Part shown: positions 26,606-41,293 of the stretch, piece by piece
How positions within the stretch are numbered: position 1 is the first letter of the stretch
Layout of the letters: the number at the start of each line of letters is the position of its first letter
DNA from: Desulfovibrio sp. JY
GTDB lineage: Bacteria > Desulfobacterota > Desulfovibrionia > Desulfovibrionales > Desulfovibrionaceae
Length of the DNA: 64,000 bases
Assembly: GCA_021730285.1 (NCBI GenBank)
Contig: CP082962.1
Location: forward strand, 3,543,501 to 3,607,500
Direction: 5' to 3'
The notes under the pieces: generated by a model
Told to the model about the DNA's origin: nothing
Database searches by the model: none
What the model saw: the letters and a program-made list of their open reading frames with translations, nothing else
Program-made: the position numbers and the translations under genes

Positions 26606-27595
26606 TCAGGCGGCGGTTTGCGCCCCGATTTTCTGCTCGATCAGCGCCTTGGCCCGCATGGCCAGTTGGCTGACGTCCGGCTTGGAAATCTGGTCGTCCG
26701 CGCCCACGGCCTCGCCCTTGTGACGCAGCTTGTCCGTAATGAGCGAAGAGAAAAGGATCACGGGCAACTGCTTGAGGGAAGGGTCTTCCTTGATGCGTTT
26801 GGTCAGGTTGTGGCCGTCCATGGCCGGCATCTCGATATCGGCCACCATGACGTGGATGTAGTCGCTCAGCGGCCGGCTCTCGGCCTCGGATTTCCCCTTG
26901 ATCTGCAACAGTAGTTCCCAGGCTTCGCGGCCGTTCTGCACGGCCGTGACGTCGAAGCCCGCCTTTTGCAGCAGGTCCTTTAACATCTCGCGCACCAGCA
27001 CCGAATCGTCGGCCACCAGCGCCCGGTAGCGGCTGGAGGAGTCCCATTGAATGCTCATGTCCAGGCGCAGGCCGAGGTTCGGGTTGAGGTCGGCCACGAT
27101 TTTTTCCAGGTCGAGCAGAAAGACGATGCGGTCCTCGAGCTTGACCACGCCGGTGATGCAGTCGCCGCTCATCTTGGACACGTAGCGATTGGGCGGCTCC
27201 ACGGCCTCCCAGCTCATGCGGTGGATGCGGGTGACGCCGGAAACGAGAAAGGAGGTGGTGACGTTGTTGAACTCCGTGACGATGACCTTGGGCGAGTCCG
27301 TCTCCTGGCGCGTCTTGTCGAGCCACACGCTCAGATCGACCAGCGGGATGATGTGGTTGCGCAGGTTGAACGCGCCAAGCACGCTCGGATGGGAAACCTC
27401 GGGCATGGCCGTGATCTTGGGCAGCCGGATGATCTCCAGTACCTTGGCCACATTGACCCCGTAATAGCCGCGATACTTGCCGGAAGCATCCGGCGTATCG
27501 CCGGTGAACGAGGAGGGAGCTGGTTCGTCGATGAAAAACTCCACGATTTCCAGCTCATTGGTGCCGGCTTCGAGCAGAATATTGGTCTGGGACAT
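26606..27595 (-). CDS. cheV: Chemotaxis coupling protein CheV
   Basis: 329 residues: a CheW-like beta-barrel domain (residues ~12-175, NRYVSKMSGDCITGVVKLEDRIV) followed by a receiver domain (~190-320) with VADDS acidic pocket, the phosphorylated Asp in VADIEMPAMDG, and FSSL/ISKP at the conserved Thr/Ser and Lys positions. CheV couples chemoreceptors to the CheA kinase and adapts through receiver phosphorylation. No cheA or cheR is nearby; the chemoreceptor at 57840-59660 is a possible partner. It reads as a single-gene unit. Confidence 0.93.
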   Translation of the reverse strand: MSQTNILLEAGTNELEIVEFFIDEPAPSSFTGDTPDASGKYRGYYGVNVAKVLEIIRLPKITAMPEVSHPSVLGAFNLRNHIIPLVDLSVWLDKTRQETDSPKVIVTEFNNVTTSFLVSGVTRIHRMSWEAVEPPNRYVSKMSGDCITGVVKLEDRIVFLLDLEKIVADLNPNLGLRLDMSIQWDSSSRYRALVADDSVLVREMLKDLLQKAGFDVTAVQNGREAWELLLQIKGKSEAESRPLSDYIHVMVADIEMPAMDGHNLTKRIKEDPSLKQLPVILFSSLITDKLRHKGEAVGADDQISKPDVSQLAMRAKALIEQKIGAQTAA

Positions 27596-27623
27596 GCTTG
27601 TCTCCGGGCGTAGGCCGTTTCAA

Positions 27624-28493
27624 TTAAAACGCTTCCAGCACCTGTTGCACGCTGTCAATGATTTTTTTGGGTGTTGAAGCGCCGGCTGTCAAGCCGATTA
27701 TGCGTTTGCCGGCGACCATGTCCGGGGAAAGCTCCTCGGCCGTCTCGACATGGACGCAGGGGGTGCCGGCGGTCCGGGCCACCTGGGCCAGCCGTCTGGT
27801 ATTGCCTGACTCCCGGCCGCCGACCACGACCATGAAGTCGACGCTGGCGGCCAGATCCATGGCCTCCTGCTGGCGGTTCATGGTGGCGTTGCAGATCGTG
27901 GACAGCACGGTGAGCCCCGGGCCGAACCGGTCCTTCAGGAAATCGCGGATGCGCAGGAACTCCATTTCGTCCTGGGTGGTCTGGGCGGCCAGGAAATAGG
28001 TCGGCCCCTCGGCCAGATCCAGGCTTTCGAGTTCCTCCAGGGAGCCGAAGACGCGGGCACCGGCCGTGGCGTAGCTTAAAAGTCCCTTGACCTCGGGATG
28101 GTCCGCCTCGCCGAAAAGGAGCAACTCCTTGCCCAGATTCGCCTGGGCGGAGATGAGCGTCTGGGCCTTTTTCACCTTGGGGCAGGTGGCGTCCACGAGC
28201 CTGGCTCCCCGGGCCATGATTTTTTGGCGCACCGGTTCGGGAATGCCGTGGGCGCGGATGACGACCGTGGCCCCGGCCGGGATGTCGGCCGGATCGTTGA
28301 CCACGCGCACGCCCTTGGCCGCGTACTCCGCCAGCACCTGCGGGTTGTGGATGATGGGACCGAAGGTGAGGAGCACGGTGCCCGGGCCGGTTTCTTGCGA
28401 ATCTCCCGGCGGGACGATGAGGGCGGCCAGCTTTTTAAGCGCCAGGTCCACACCCATGCAGAAGCCGGCGGTTTCGGCGCGCAACAGTTTCAT
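27624..28493 (-). CDS. ispH: 4-hydroxy-3-methylbut-2-enyl diphosphate reductase
   Basis: 289 residues. The three iron-sulfur cysteines sit in AGFCMGVDLA (C12), DATCPKVKKA (near 103) and STICNATMNRQ (near 198). HNPQV, RAHG and DHPEVKG supply the substrate-binding histidines and the catalytic Glu. IspH makes isopentenyl and dimethylallyl diphosphate from HMBPP, the last step of the MEP pathway. The start overlaps the stop of the dihydrouridine synthase gene by 4 bases, so the two are co-translated. Confidence 0.95.
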   Translation of the reverse strand: MKLLRAETAGFCMGVDLALKKLAALIVPPGDSQETGPGTVLLTFGPIIHNPQVLAEYAAKGVRVVNDPADIPAGATVVIRAHGIPEPVRQKIMARGARLVDATCPKVKKAQTLISAQANLGKELLLFGEADHPEVKGLLSYATAGARVFGSLEELESLDLAEGPTYFLAAQTTQDEMEFLRIRDFLKDRFGPGLTVLSTICNATMNRQQEAMDLAASVDFMVVVGGRESGNTRRLAQVARTAGTPCVHVETAEELSPDMVAGKRIIGLTAGASTPKKIIDSVQQVLEAF

Positions 28494-29485
28494 ACGGCGT
28501 CTCCGGTTGTCGCGGCGGATTCGTGGCTTAGGCGTTCGGCCGCGTCGATGATGGCGTCAAGTTCTTTCCAGGATGTACAGTGACACAGCCTGTCCCGCAA
28601 GGCGCGGCAGCCAGGAAGTTCGCGCAGATAGCGGGGCACGGCCGTGCGCATGCGCAGGAGCGCCCGCCGGTCGTCGGCATACGCGCGGCACAGGGCGGCG
28701 TGGCGGCGGATGACGTCGCATAGTGGCGGGAGCGCACGTTCGGGCAGGCCCTGACCGGCCCGCAACAGATTGGCGTGACGGGTGAAAACGCGCGGGTCGG
28801 CCAAGGCTCCCCGGGCATACATGACTCCCGTCGCGCCGGTGCGCGCCAGGCAATCCGCTGCGTCGTCGGCCGTCATGAGGTCGCCGCTGGCCAGGACCGG
28901 CACCGTGGCCTCGGCTGCGAAATCGGCCAGCCGGTCCCAACCGGCCTGGCCCGAAAAACCCTGGCTGGCATGGCGGGGGTGCAGGGTAAGCCAGGCCACG
29001 CCCGCCGCAGTCAGCCGGTCGCGCAGGGACAGGGCGGGAAAGTCGGGCGGCTTGGGGCCAAGGCGCAGCTTGACGCCCACCCGGCCATCTCCGGCGGCGT
29101 CGACCATGGCCCGGGCGCAGGCCACGAGCCGGTCCGGATCGCCGAGCAGGGCGGCCCCGGCCCCGGTTTTCACCACCTTGCGCACCGAACAGCCGCAGTT
29201 GAGGTCGAAAAAGGCGTATCCTTCCCCGGACAGCGCGGTCACGGCCCGGGACAGGTAGTCCGGGTCGGCCCCGAACAGCTGGACCACCAGCGGCGCGTCC
29301 GGGGGCGTGGTGGCCAGCAGCCGCTTGGTGTTGCGGGAATCGTAGAAAAGCCCCTTGGCGCTGACCATTTCGGTCACGGCCACGGAAGCGCCCAACTCCC
29401 GGCACAACAGCCGGAAGGGCAGATCGGAAAACCCGGCCAGCGGGGCCAGCCACGGGTCGTTTGGGGCAATGGGAAGCGGCGGCAT
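28490..29485 (-). CDS. dus: tRNA-dihydrouridine synthase
   Basis: 331 residues, FMN-binding TIM barrel: PWLAPLAGFSDLPFRLLCRELGA at the N-terminus, LNCGCSVRKVVKTGAGAALL with the catalytic cysteine near residue 95, then VKLRLG, THP(R)H and VLASGDLMTADDAA phosphate-binding segments. It reduces uridines in tRNA D-loops with NADPH. The DusA, B or C subtype cannot be settled by eye; the catalytic motif has GCS instead of the common GCP. It overlaps ispH by ATGA. Confidence 0.88.
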   Translation of the reverse strand: MPPLPIAPNDPWLAPLAGFSDLPFRLLCRELGASVAVTEMVSAKGLFYDSRNTKRLLATTPPDAPLVVQLFGADPDYLSRAVTALSGEGYAFFDLNCGCSVRKVVKTGAGAALLGDPDRLVACARAMVDAAGDGRVGVKLRLGPKPPDFPALSLRDRLTAAGVAWLTLHPRHASQGFSGQAGWDRLADFAAEATVPVLASGDLMTADDAADCLARTGATGVMYARGALADPRVFTRHANLLRAGQGLPERALPPLCDVIRRHAALCRAYADDRRALLRMRTAVPRYLRELPGCRALRDRLCHCTSWKELDAIIDAAERLSHESAATTGDAV

Positions 29486-29542
29486 GAAAAAATCCTTGGC
29501 CGGCTGTATCCCAAGGCCGGGACGGGGGCAACCGGGGCCGGA

Positions 29543-29686
29543 TCAGAATCGGCCGTGGGTCAGGCCCAAAATGCCTACGATGATGAGGTAGATGGCCACG
29601 ATATAGTTGAGCAGGCGCGGCATGATCAGGATCAATATGCCGGCGATGAGCGCCATGACGGGCTGCAACGAAACGAACATCTGCAT
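29543..29686 (-). CDS. Small hydrophobic membrane protein (DUF3096-like, 47 aa)
   Basis: 47 residues, shorter than common ORF cut-offs. GGAGG lies 4 bases before the ATG. The product is two membrane helices joined at a PRLLNY turn (VMALIAGILILIM and IVAIYLIIVGILGL), a pattern I associate with the DUF3096 family of tiny bacterial membrane proteins. Codon use is GC-rich like the neighbours. Function is unknown. It lies 57 bases from dus on the same strand with its own ribosome site. Confidence 0.8.
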   Translation of the reverse strand: MQMFVSLQPVMALIAGILILIMPRLLNYIVAIYLIIVGILGLTHGRF

Positions 29687-29884
29687 AATGCCTCCGGGGC
29701 TGCGGTTGGCCGCGAATGCGGCAACGGGCGGTTGTCCACGTTACGGCCTATAGCGCGATGGACACCCGACAACAAGCGCAAACAGTGTAGCATAACCGCG
29801 CGCAATGCGGCGGGCGGTTGCGCGGAACATGCGTTTTCCGTTACCCTGACGGCATCAATGGCAAATCATGCCGCAAGGAGATCC

Positions 29885-31288
29885 ATGAATACATCCGACG
29901 CCCCGGAACACGAGGCGATACCGCTGATTGAGCAGGCCCTGGCCCCCTTCGTGCGCTTCAGCCGGGTGGAAGCCTCGGGGGGGCTGGTGCTCATCGCCTG
30001 CACGATCCTCGCCCTTGTCTGGGCCAATTCCCGTTTCGCCCCGTCCTATTTCGCCCTGTGGGAGACCCCCGTCACGGTCGGCTTCGGGGATATGGTCCTG
30101 TCCAAGACGCTGCTCCATTGGATCAACGACGGGCTCATGGCCGTTTTTTTCTTTACCGTTGGCCTGGAAATCAAGCGCGAGGCCCTGGTTGGCGAACTCA
30201 ATTCCCCGGCCCAGGCGGCCCTGCCCGTGGCGGCGGCCGTGGGCGGCATGGCCGTGCCCGCGGCGCTGTACGCCTTTTTCAACGCCGGCACGCCATCCGT
30301 GGCCGGCTGGGGCATTCCCATGGCCACGGACATCGCCTTCGCCCTGGGCATCCTGTCCCTGCTCGGACGCAGGGTGCCGTCCGGACTCAAGGTGTTTCTG
30401 GCCGCCGTGGCCATCGTGGACGACATTGGGGCGGTGCTGGTCATCGCCGTTTTCTACAGCGGCGACATCTCGCTTATTTCCCTGGCCGTGGGCGGGGCCA
30501 TGTTCGTGTGCATGCTGGCCGCCAACCTGGCCGGCGTGCGCCATCCCGTGGTCTATCTGCTCCTCGGCAGCGTGCTGTGGCTGGCCTTTCTCAAATCCGG
30601 CGTGCACGCCACCATCGCCGGGGTGCTGGCGGCCATGGCCATCCCGGCCCGGACCCGCATCCCGGGCGAGGCTTTCGTGGCCAGAGTCCGGCGGTTGCTC
30701 GGCTGTTTCGAACACGCCAACGGCTCCGGCCTGCCGCTTCTGGCCGACAAGGCGAGGCTCTCCGCCATCGGGGCTGTGGAGGACGCCTGCCACAAGGCCA
30801 GCCCGCCTCTGCCGCGCATCGAGCACGGGCTGCATCCCTTTGTGGCCTATGCCGTTATGCCGCTTTTCGCCCTGGCCAACGCCGGGGTGCCGCTTGCCTC
30901 CGGGGCCGGCAGCGGCCTGGCCGAACCCGTTTCGCTCGGCATCCTGGCCGGCTTGGTCATCGGCAAGCAGGCCGGCGTGTTTCTCGCCTGCTGGACCATG
31001 TTCAAGCTACGCCTAGCCGCCATTCCGGAAGGGCTGCGCGCCGGACATTACTACGGTGCGGCCTGTCTGGCCGGCATCGGTTTCACCATGTCCATCTTCA
31101 TCGCCGGGCTGGCCTTTGGCGACCAGAGCGCCCTGGACGCCAAGGCCAAGCTGGCCATTCTGGCCGCGTCGACGATTTCGGGTGTGCTCGGGTACCTGAT
31201 CCTGCGCGCCGTGGGCCCGGGAGACGCCCCGGCATCGAGCAACGACGGCATCTCCGGCGGCGACGGCACGTGTCCGTCGAAGTACTGA
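29885..31288 (+). CDS. nhaA: Na+/H+ antiporter NhaA
   Basis: 467 residues, about twelve membrane helices. ATDIAFALG and AIVDDIGAVLVIA contain the aspartates that carry ions (D133, D163 and D164 in E. coli numbering), and HPFVAYAVMPLFALANAG matches the helix 10 region with its conserved turn. It exchanges cytoplasmic Na+ for external protons in pH and salt homeostasis. AAGGAG precedes the ATG at 29885. The hydrophilic tail of ~20 residues is not conserved. Palindrome 4 lies between this gene and the convergent DUF364 gene. Confidence 0.95.
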   Translation: MNTSDAPEHEAIPLIEQALAPFVRFSRVEASGGLVLIACTILALVWANSRFAPSYFALWETPVTVGFGDMVLSKTLLHWINDGLMAVFFFTVGLEIKREALVGELNSPAQAALPVAAAVGGMAVPAALYAFFNAGTPSVAGWGIPMATDIAFALGILSLLGRRVPSGLKVFLAAVAIVDDIGAVLVIAVFYSGDISLISLAVGGAMFVCMLAANLAGVRHPVVYLLLGSVLWLAFLKSGVHATIAGVLAAMAIPARTRIPGEAFVARVRRLLGCFEHANGSGLPLLADKARLSAIGAVEDACHKASPPLPRIEHGLHPFVAYAVMPLFALANAGVPLASGAGSGLAEPVSLGILAGLVIGKQAGVFLACWTMFKLRLAAIPEGLRAGHYYGAACLAGIGFTMSIFIAGLAFGDQSALDAKAKLAILAASTISGVLGYLILRAVGPGDAPASSNDGISGGDGTCPSKY

Positions 31289-31308
31289 GGAAGGAAAGAG
31301 GGAAGATG

Positions 31309-31352
31309 ATGCGAGAGGGGAAACCCTTTAAAAAGGGTTTCCCCTCTCGCAT
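31309..31352. repeat. Interspersed palindrome 4
   Basis: Arms of 21 bp (ATGCGAGAGGGGAAACCCTTT and complement) around AA, midway between the convergent nhaA and DUF364 genes. Unlike the others it has no clear AAAGTTT tag on either side. Confidence 0.85.
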
Positions 31353-31393
31353 TTCTTTTCAGCCCGCGTTCGCGAGTTGGAAGGGGCGGCCCC

Positions 31394-32152
31394 TTACGCC
31401 CCCGGGCGCGTCCAGGCCGTCTGGCGCACGCCGGACAGGCCCTTGAAGCATTTGCCGGATCGGATGCCGGCGAGCGCCGCCTGGGGATCGGGTACGGCGC
31501 AACCGGCCAGCACGTCGATGCCGCAATCGAAGAGCGAGGCGGCGAACGGCGTGGTGGGGCCGAGCATGACCACATAGGCGTCCTTGCGGCAGCTGGCCAG
31601 AAGTCCGGCCAGCGTGCCGTTTAACAGCGTGGTCCCGGTGACGGCCACGACATCGGCCTGGGGCAGCACCTCGCCGGACTTGGACGCGGGCACATCCCCG
31701 GGCCGGGGCCGTTTTTCCAGCACCCAAAGCTCCTGGCACACGCCGCGCAGGGCGTCGACAAAGGGAAAATGACCGACCACGGCCACTGTCCTGCCCTTGC
31801 CCCTGGCCAACATCAGTTCCTGGCCGTGGTGCTCCGTGACGTTTTCCGGGGCCGGCAGCAGGGCGTTGACCGCAGCCATGGCCAGGGAGGCGTTGTCGGA
31901 GTTGGAAACCTCGGGATCGGCCAGGGTGAGGGCCAGTTCCTTGGCGCTTTGGGGCAGGTTTTCCCGGGCGGGGTTGACGGCGTCAAGGCCGGCGGCGATG
32001 TGGGAGACGAGGGAGGCCAGGCCGCAATGACGGGCGGAGACGGCGGCCAGGCAGTTGCCAATGGTCACGTCGGTGATGGGGGCGTCGTCCACCGTGCGGA
32101 CGTCCTCCACGATAGCCTGCAAAATGTCGTGCTGGGAGAGGGGCTGGGACAT
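31394..32152 (-). CDS. DUF364 / DUF4213 putative heavy-metal-chelation protein
   Basis: 252 residues. An N-terminal DUF4213-like domain (residues ~10-100) precedes a Rossmann-like DUF364 domain: TVAVVGHFPFVDAL near 120, LPQADVVAVTGTTLLNGTLAGLLASCR near 165, and VMLGPTTPFAASLFDCGIDVLAGC near 195. Families of this type often sit beside metal-transport or metal-enzyme genes. AAAGGAG is 6 bases before the ATG. A Fur-like inverted repeat lies 20 bases upstream, which suggests iron control, but the biochemical role is unknown. Confidence 0.82.
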   Translation of the reverse strand: MSQPLSQHDILQAIVEDVRTVDDAPITDVTIGNCLAAVSARHCGLASLVSHIAAGLDAVNPARENLPQSAKELALTLADPEVSNSDNASLAMAAVNALLPAPENVTEHHGQELMLARGKGRTVAVVGHFPFVDALRGVCQELWVLEKRPRPGDVPASKSGEVLPQADVVAVTGTTLLNGTLAGLLASCRKDAYVVMLGPTTPFAASLFDCGIDVLAGCAVPDPQAALAGIRSGKCFKGLSGVRQTAWTRPGA

Positions 32153-32171
32153 GCCATACTCCTTTGAGAGA

Positions 32172-32184
32172 GAATATCATTTTC
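32172..32184 (-). promoter_or_regulatory. Candidate Fur box
   Basis: On the minus strand GAAAATGATATTC is two 6-mers in inverted order around G (GAAAAT and ATATTC, five of six positions pairing), close to the Fur 6-1-6 pattern. It lies 20-32 bases before the DUF364 start, just upstream of the ribosome site. A T-rich run precedes it. Confidence 0.5.
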
Positions 32185-32369
32185 AGTAAAAAAAAGAAAA
32201 AAAACAGCCGCAACGGCCAGTTCCCAATAAACGCCGCGCCAGCGAGTGTAAAGCCGCAGGTACGCACAGGGTTAATTGATTGCTAGGATATTTTTTAAAG
32301 GAAGTTCTTCCCTAAGGGAATAAGGTCTCTAACCAGTGGTAACGCCAAAAGTTTTGGGGAGGGGAGAGC

Positions 32370-32411
32370 GCGAGAGGGGAACCCTTTTTTCAAAAAGGGT
32401 TCCCCTCTCGC
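32370..32411. repeat. Interspersed palindrome 5
   Basis: Arms of 20 bp (GCGAGAGGGGAACCCTTTTT and complement) with a TC loop. The tag AAAAGTTTTGGGGAGGGG is on its left, and the 3' end of the LOG gene (minus) begins 24 bases to the right. The stretch from 32185 to 32369 holds no gene; a TTCCCTAAGGGAA palindrome stands at 32308-32320. Confidence 0.88.
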
Positions 32412-32435
32412 ACCTCTTTCCCCTTCGCTCACCAA

Positions 32436-33020
32436 CTACGCCCGGGCGCGGGTGTCCACCCATTTTTCCACCCGGATGGGCTCGAAGGCGCGCATGGCCG
32501 CCAGCATTTCCTCAGGGGTTTCAGCGGACAGCACGAGGCCTTTCTGCTTTTCCTTGATGAAGCCTTCCGTGGTCATGCGGTCGACGAAATGCAGCAAGGG
32601 TTCGTAGTAGTTCTGCACGTTGAGCAGGCCGCAGGGCTTGGTGTGCAGGCCGAGCTGGGCCCAGGTGATGATCTCGCAGAACTCCTCCAGGGTGCCCATG
32701 CCGCCGGGCAGGGCGATAAACCCCTCGGCCAACTCGGCCATGCGGGCCTTGCGCTCATGCATGGAGTTCACCACATGGATTTCCGTCAGACGCGGATGGG
32801 CCAGCTCCTTGCGGCGCAGAAAATCCGGCAGCACGCCGATGGCCTTGCCGCCGGCGGCGAGGGTCGCGTCGGCCACCGCCCCCATGAGCCCGACACAGGC
32901 CCCGCCGTAGACGAGGGTGATATGCTCCTCGGCCAGCAACCGGCCCAGCCGGTTGGCCGCATCCACATAGGCCGGGTCGAGCCCGGACGAGGAACCGCAA
33001 AAAACACAGACGCTCTGCAT
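32436..33020 (-). CDS. LOG-family nucleotide phosphoribohydrolase (TIGR00730)
   Basis: 194 residues, single Rossmann-like domain. VFCGSSSG opens the nucleotide site, YGGACVGLMGAVADA follows near residue 40, and the family signature PGGMGTLEE is at about 104-112 with the catalytic Glu. In plants and several bacteria such proteins remove ribose 5-phosphate from nucleoside monophosphates (cytokinin-activating type); the bacterial substrate is often AMP. The start is 70 bases from the neighbouring gene with no clear operon link. Confidence 0.88.
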   Translation of the reverse strand: MQSVCVFCGSSSGLDPAYVDAANRLGRLLAEEHITLVYGGACVGLMGAVADATLAAGGKAIGVLPDFLRRKELAHPRLTEIHVVNSMHERKARMAELAEGFIALPGGMGTLEEFCEIITWAQLGLHTKPCGLLNVQNYYEPLLHFVDRMTTEGFIKEKQKGLVLSAETPEEMLAAMRAFEPIRVEKWVDTRARA

Positions 33021-33093
33021 GGGGCGCTCCGGAGGGGCCGCTTTCGCACGGCCCCGGTCTGGCGGATGGTGGGTAAGAACAGGGATTGTGCCG

Positions 33094-33579
33094 CTAATCC
33101 AATCCTTCGATGATGGGCTTGTGCTGGCTTAAGTCGAAATAGCCGCGCACGGGGAAGGACAGGGTGTAGTTGGGGATCTTGTCGAAGCGGATAAAGCCCA
33201 CGGACTTGCCTTCGGTCAGTTCGGACAGGGCGGTCAACCCCAGCGGGATGGGCAGGTTCAGGGCGCAGGCGTGGATCTCGGACAGCTTGTCCTTGTACCG
33301 GGTCTTGAGGTAGGTGACGAGCGCGTCGCGTTCCTCCTCGGTGAAGGATTCGAGCAGGATGCGCCGGCAGCTTTCGATGCTCACCGGCAGGTCGGGGTCC
33401 ACCGGGTCCCCGATCAGGGCGTCCCAGTCGTAGATTTTTTCCTCGGCCGGGTCCCACTCCGGGCGAAACAGGTGGACGGTAACGTCCTTGCGGCCCTTGA
33501 AGCTTTTGATGACCATGGACACAGTCCAGGCCCGGTGTACGGGAAGGTTGAAATCAGCCGGAACGACGTCGATTTCCAT
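33094..33579 (-). CDS. Conserved hypothetical protein (161 aa)
   Basis: 161 residues, starting MEIDVVPADFNLPVH with AAGGAG 8 bases upstream. No signal peptide, membrane segment, zinc motif or known catalytic motif is visible. The composition is mixed, with an acidic central helix (SFTEEERDALVTYLKTRYKDK near 85-105) and aromatic beta-like ends. A longer open frame reaching 33891 crosses the uvrB start on the other strand and is rejected. It lies divergent to uvrB. I do not recognise its family. Confidence 0.7.
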   Translation of the reverse strand: MEIDVVPADFNLPVHRAWTVSMVIKSFKGRKDVTVHLFRPEWDPAEEKIYDWDALIGDPVDPDLPVSIESCRRILLESFTEEERDALVTYLKTRYKDKLSEIHACALNLPIPLGLTALSELTEGKSVGFIRFDKIPNYTLSFPVRGYFDLSQHKPIIEGLD

Positions 33580-33697
33580 GGGAGCGTCTCCTTGACACGG
33601 CAGGCTGACCCCGGCTGCGGCGCGGCGCAAGTGCCGGTCGAAACGCCACGGGGTTTTCGCTTTCGTTACGTTGACCGGGGATGTACAAAAAAACACC

Positions 33698-35728
<2,031 letters not shown>

Positions 35729-35729
35729 G

Positions 35730-36785
35730 ATGTCGGACGGCCGCAATTTTATGCGCATGCATAGCCGGGCCGTGCGGCTGCACCACAGGCTGGGGGCCTG
35801 GGGGCCGCTGCTTGGCGGCTTCCTCGCCCTGGCGCTGGTCTTCTGCCTGGGCGTGACGGGCTACATGTATGTGGAGGGCTGGAGCTTTTTCGACAGCCTC
35901 TACCAGGTCGTCATCACCCTTTCCACGGTAGGGTTCCAGGAAGTCTACCCCCTGTCCCATGACGGTCGCATCGTCACCATGCTGCTCATCGTTTCGGGTG
36001 TGGGGGCGTTCGCCTATCTCGTGGGGTCCTTTACCCAGGTGCTGGTGGAAGGCCGGCTGCAACAGTATCTCGGGAGGCGGCGCATGCAGAAGATCATCGA
36101 CGGCCTGAGCGAGCATGTCATCATCTGCGGCTACGGCCGCATCGGGTCCATCGTGGCCCGGGAGATTCTGGCCGAGAACATGCCTGCCGTGGTCGTGGAG
36201 AACAGCGAGGAAGTCATACGGCTCCTCGACGAGCAGGGCATTCCCCACGTCTTCGGCGACGCCACGGCCGACGAGACATTGCTGGCGGCCGGTCTGGCCC
36301 GGGCGAAGACCCTGGTCGCGGCCCTGACCCAGGAGGCGGCCAACGTCTACGTGACCCTGACCGCGCGCCAGCTCAACCCGGCCATCCGCATCGTGGCCCG
36401 GGCCGACGCCCTGGGCCATACCCAGCGCCTGCAACGGGCCGGGGCGGACCAGGTGCTCGTGCCCCATCTCTACGGCGGCGTGCGCATGGCCCAGTCGGTG
36501 CTGCGCCCCACAGTCACGACCTTTCTGGAGCTGGCCGGCCGGGGGGGCAGCGAAGTCGACCTGCAAATGGAAGAGTTGCAGGTGACGGAGACGTCCGATT
36601 TCGTCAATCAAAACCTCATCGAGGCCCGCATCCGTCCCCGTTTCAACCTCATCATCATCGCCATCAAGAAGGCGTCCGGGGAGATGATTTTCAATCCGTT
36701 GCCCCAGGCCATTCTCGAAGCCGGGGACACCATGATCCTGGTCGGCCGCACGGAAGGGCTCGACGGTCTCAAGGAGGTCCTTTGA
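35730..36785 (+). CDS. Potassium channel with RCK (TrkA-N/TrkA-C) domains
   Basis: 351 residues: two membrane helices (about 27-48 and 82-103) flanking a pore loop VVITLSTVGFQEVYPL, in which the filter is TVGFQE rather than TVGYGD. Then a TrkA-N Rossmann domain (HVIICGYGRIGSIVA near 130) binding NAD(H), nucleotide or ions, and a TrkA-C domain at ~270-350. Such channels are gated by cytosolic ligands. It starts one base after the uvrB stop with GGAG upstream. The variant filter occurs in bacterial relatives, so conductance is likely. Confidence 0.9.
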   Translation: MSDGRNFMRMHSRAVRLHHRLGAWGPLLGGFLALALVFCLGVTGYMYVEGWSFFDSLYQVVITLSTVGFQEVYPLSHDGRIVTMLLIVSGVGAFAYLVGSFTQVLVEGRLQQYLGRRRMQKIIDGLSEHVIICGYGRIGSIVAREILAENMPAVVVENSEEVIRLLDEQGIPHVFGDATADETLLAAGLARAKTLVAALTQEAANVYVTLTARQLNPAIRIVARADALGHTQRLQRAGADQVLVPHLYGGVRMAQSVLRPTVTTFLELAGRGGSEVDLQMEELQVTETSDFVNQNLIEARIRPRFNLIIIAIKKASGEMIFNPLPQAILEAGDTMILVGRTEGLDGLKEVL

Positions 36786-37531
36786 CCCCGGCGGACGCCA
36801 TCCGGCCGCTGATCGTCATCCTGCACTACGGCAATCCGACCGTGACCAGGCGGCTGGCGGACCAGCTGGCCCAAAGCGATCCCGATCCGCAACTTGCCGC
36901 GCAGGTGCTGGATAACGCCGCGCCCGATCCCTTTCCGGACGCCTGGAAACGGCTGCCCGAGAATTGCTATTGGGCCGGCGCGCTGGCCCAGGTCGCCGTC
37001 CTGGCCAGGAACATGGGTAAGACCCATTTGTGGTTTTTCAATAACGACATCCTCTTTACGAGCAGGCCGCCGCATCTGGCCCGGGCGCTTATGCGTCTGG
37101 CCCGGCTGGAGGCGACCGTGGGCCGCGTGGGGATGTATTCCCCGGCCTTTGCCGCGAGCCCCTACCATCCGCAGATGGTGGCCAAACCGGGCAGCCAGTA
37201 CCGCTTGGTGCGCGTCATGGACGGCGTGGCCCCGCTGGTTTCCCTGGACTGCCTGGACGCTGTCGGCGGTCTGGATGTGGACGACAATCCCTACGGCTAC
37301 GGCGTGGACGTCTGGCTGTCGGCGCGGGCGCACGAAGCCGGCTGGAAGCTGGTGGTGGACCAGACCGTGATCGTGCGGCATCGCCACCACACCGCCGCCA
37401 AGACGGTGGACGGTTTTCTGGAGACCGCCGCCCGGGCCGAGGAGGCCTATCTGCGCAAGCGGCTGGGGCCGGACTGGCGGGAGCGGGTCAAAAGCTGGCA
37501 GGCGGACTGTGAGGACGTGGACAGGCTGTAG
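36782..37531 (+). CDS. Family 2-like glycosyltransferase, TTG start
   Basis: 249 residues. It begins at TTG, which overlaps the channel stop (TTGA); AAGGAGG lies 5 bases upstream and no ATG in the right place exists. The N-terminal PLIVILHYGNPTVTRRLADQL and middle WFFNNDILFTSRP (NND as the DxD-like site, near 79) match GT-A rhamnosyl- or galactosyltransferase-like proteins. VDDNPYGYGVDVWLSARA near 165-182 is a conserved aromatic region of this group. The sugar and acceptor are unknown. It is coupled with the channel and followed 11 bases later by another glycosyltransferase. Confidence 0.78.
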   Translation: MTPADAIRPLIVILHYGNPTVTRRLADQLAQSDPDPQLAAQVLDNAAPDPFPDAWKRLPENCYWAGALAQVAVLARNMGKTHLWFFNNDILFTSRPPHLARALMRLARLEATVGRVGMYSPAFAASPYHPQMVAKPGSQYRLVRVMDGVAPLVSLDCLDAVGGLDVDDNPYGYGVDVWLSARAHEAGWKLVVDQTVIVRHRHHTAAKTVDGFLETAARAEEAYLRKRLGPDWRERVKSWQADCEDVDRL

Positions 37532-37542
37532 GAGGGAGGGGG

Positions 37543-41209
<3,667 letters not shown>

Positions 41210-41293
41210 GCTCTCCCCTTCCTAAAGTTTCTAACGAGCTGGATGATAGTTGGATAACATCCTGTGACCGTTAAAAGTCTTGGGAAGGGGGGC

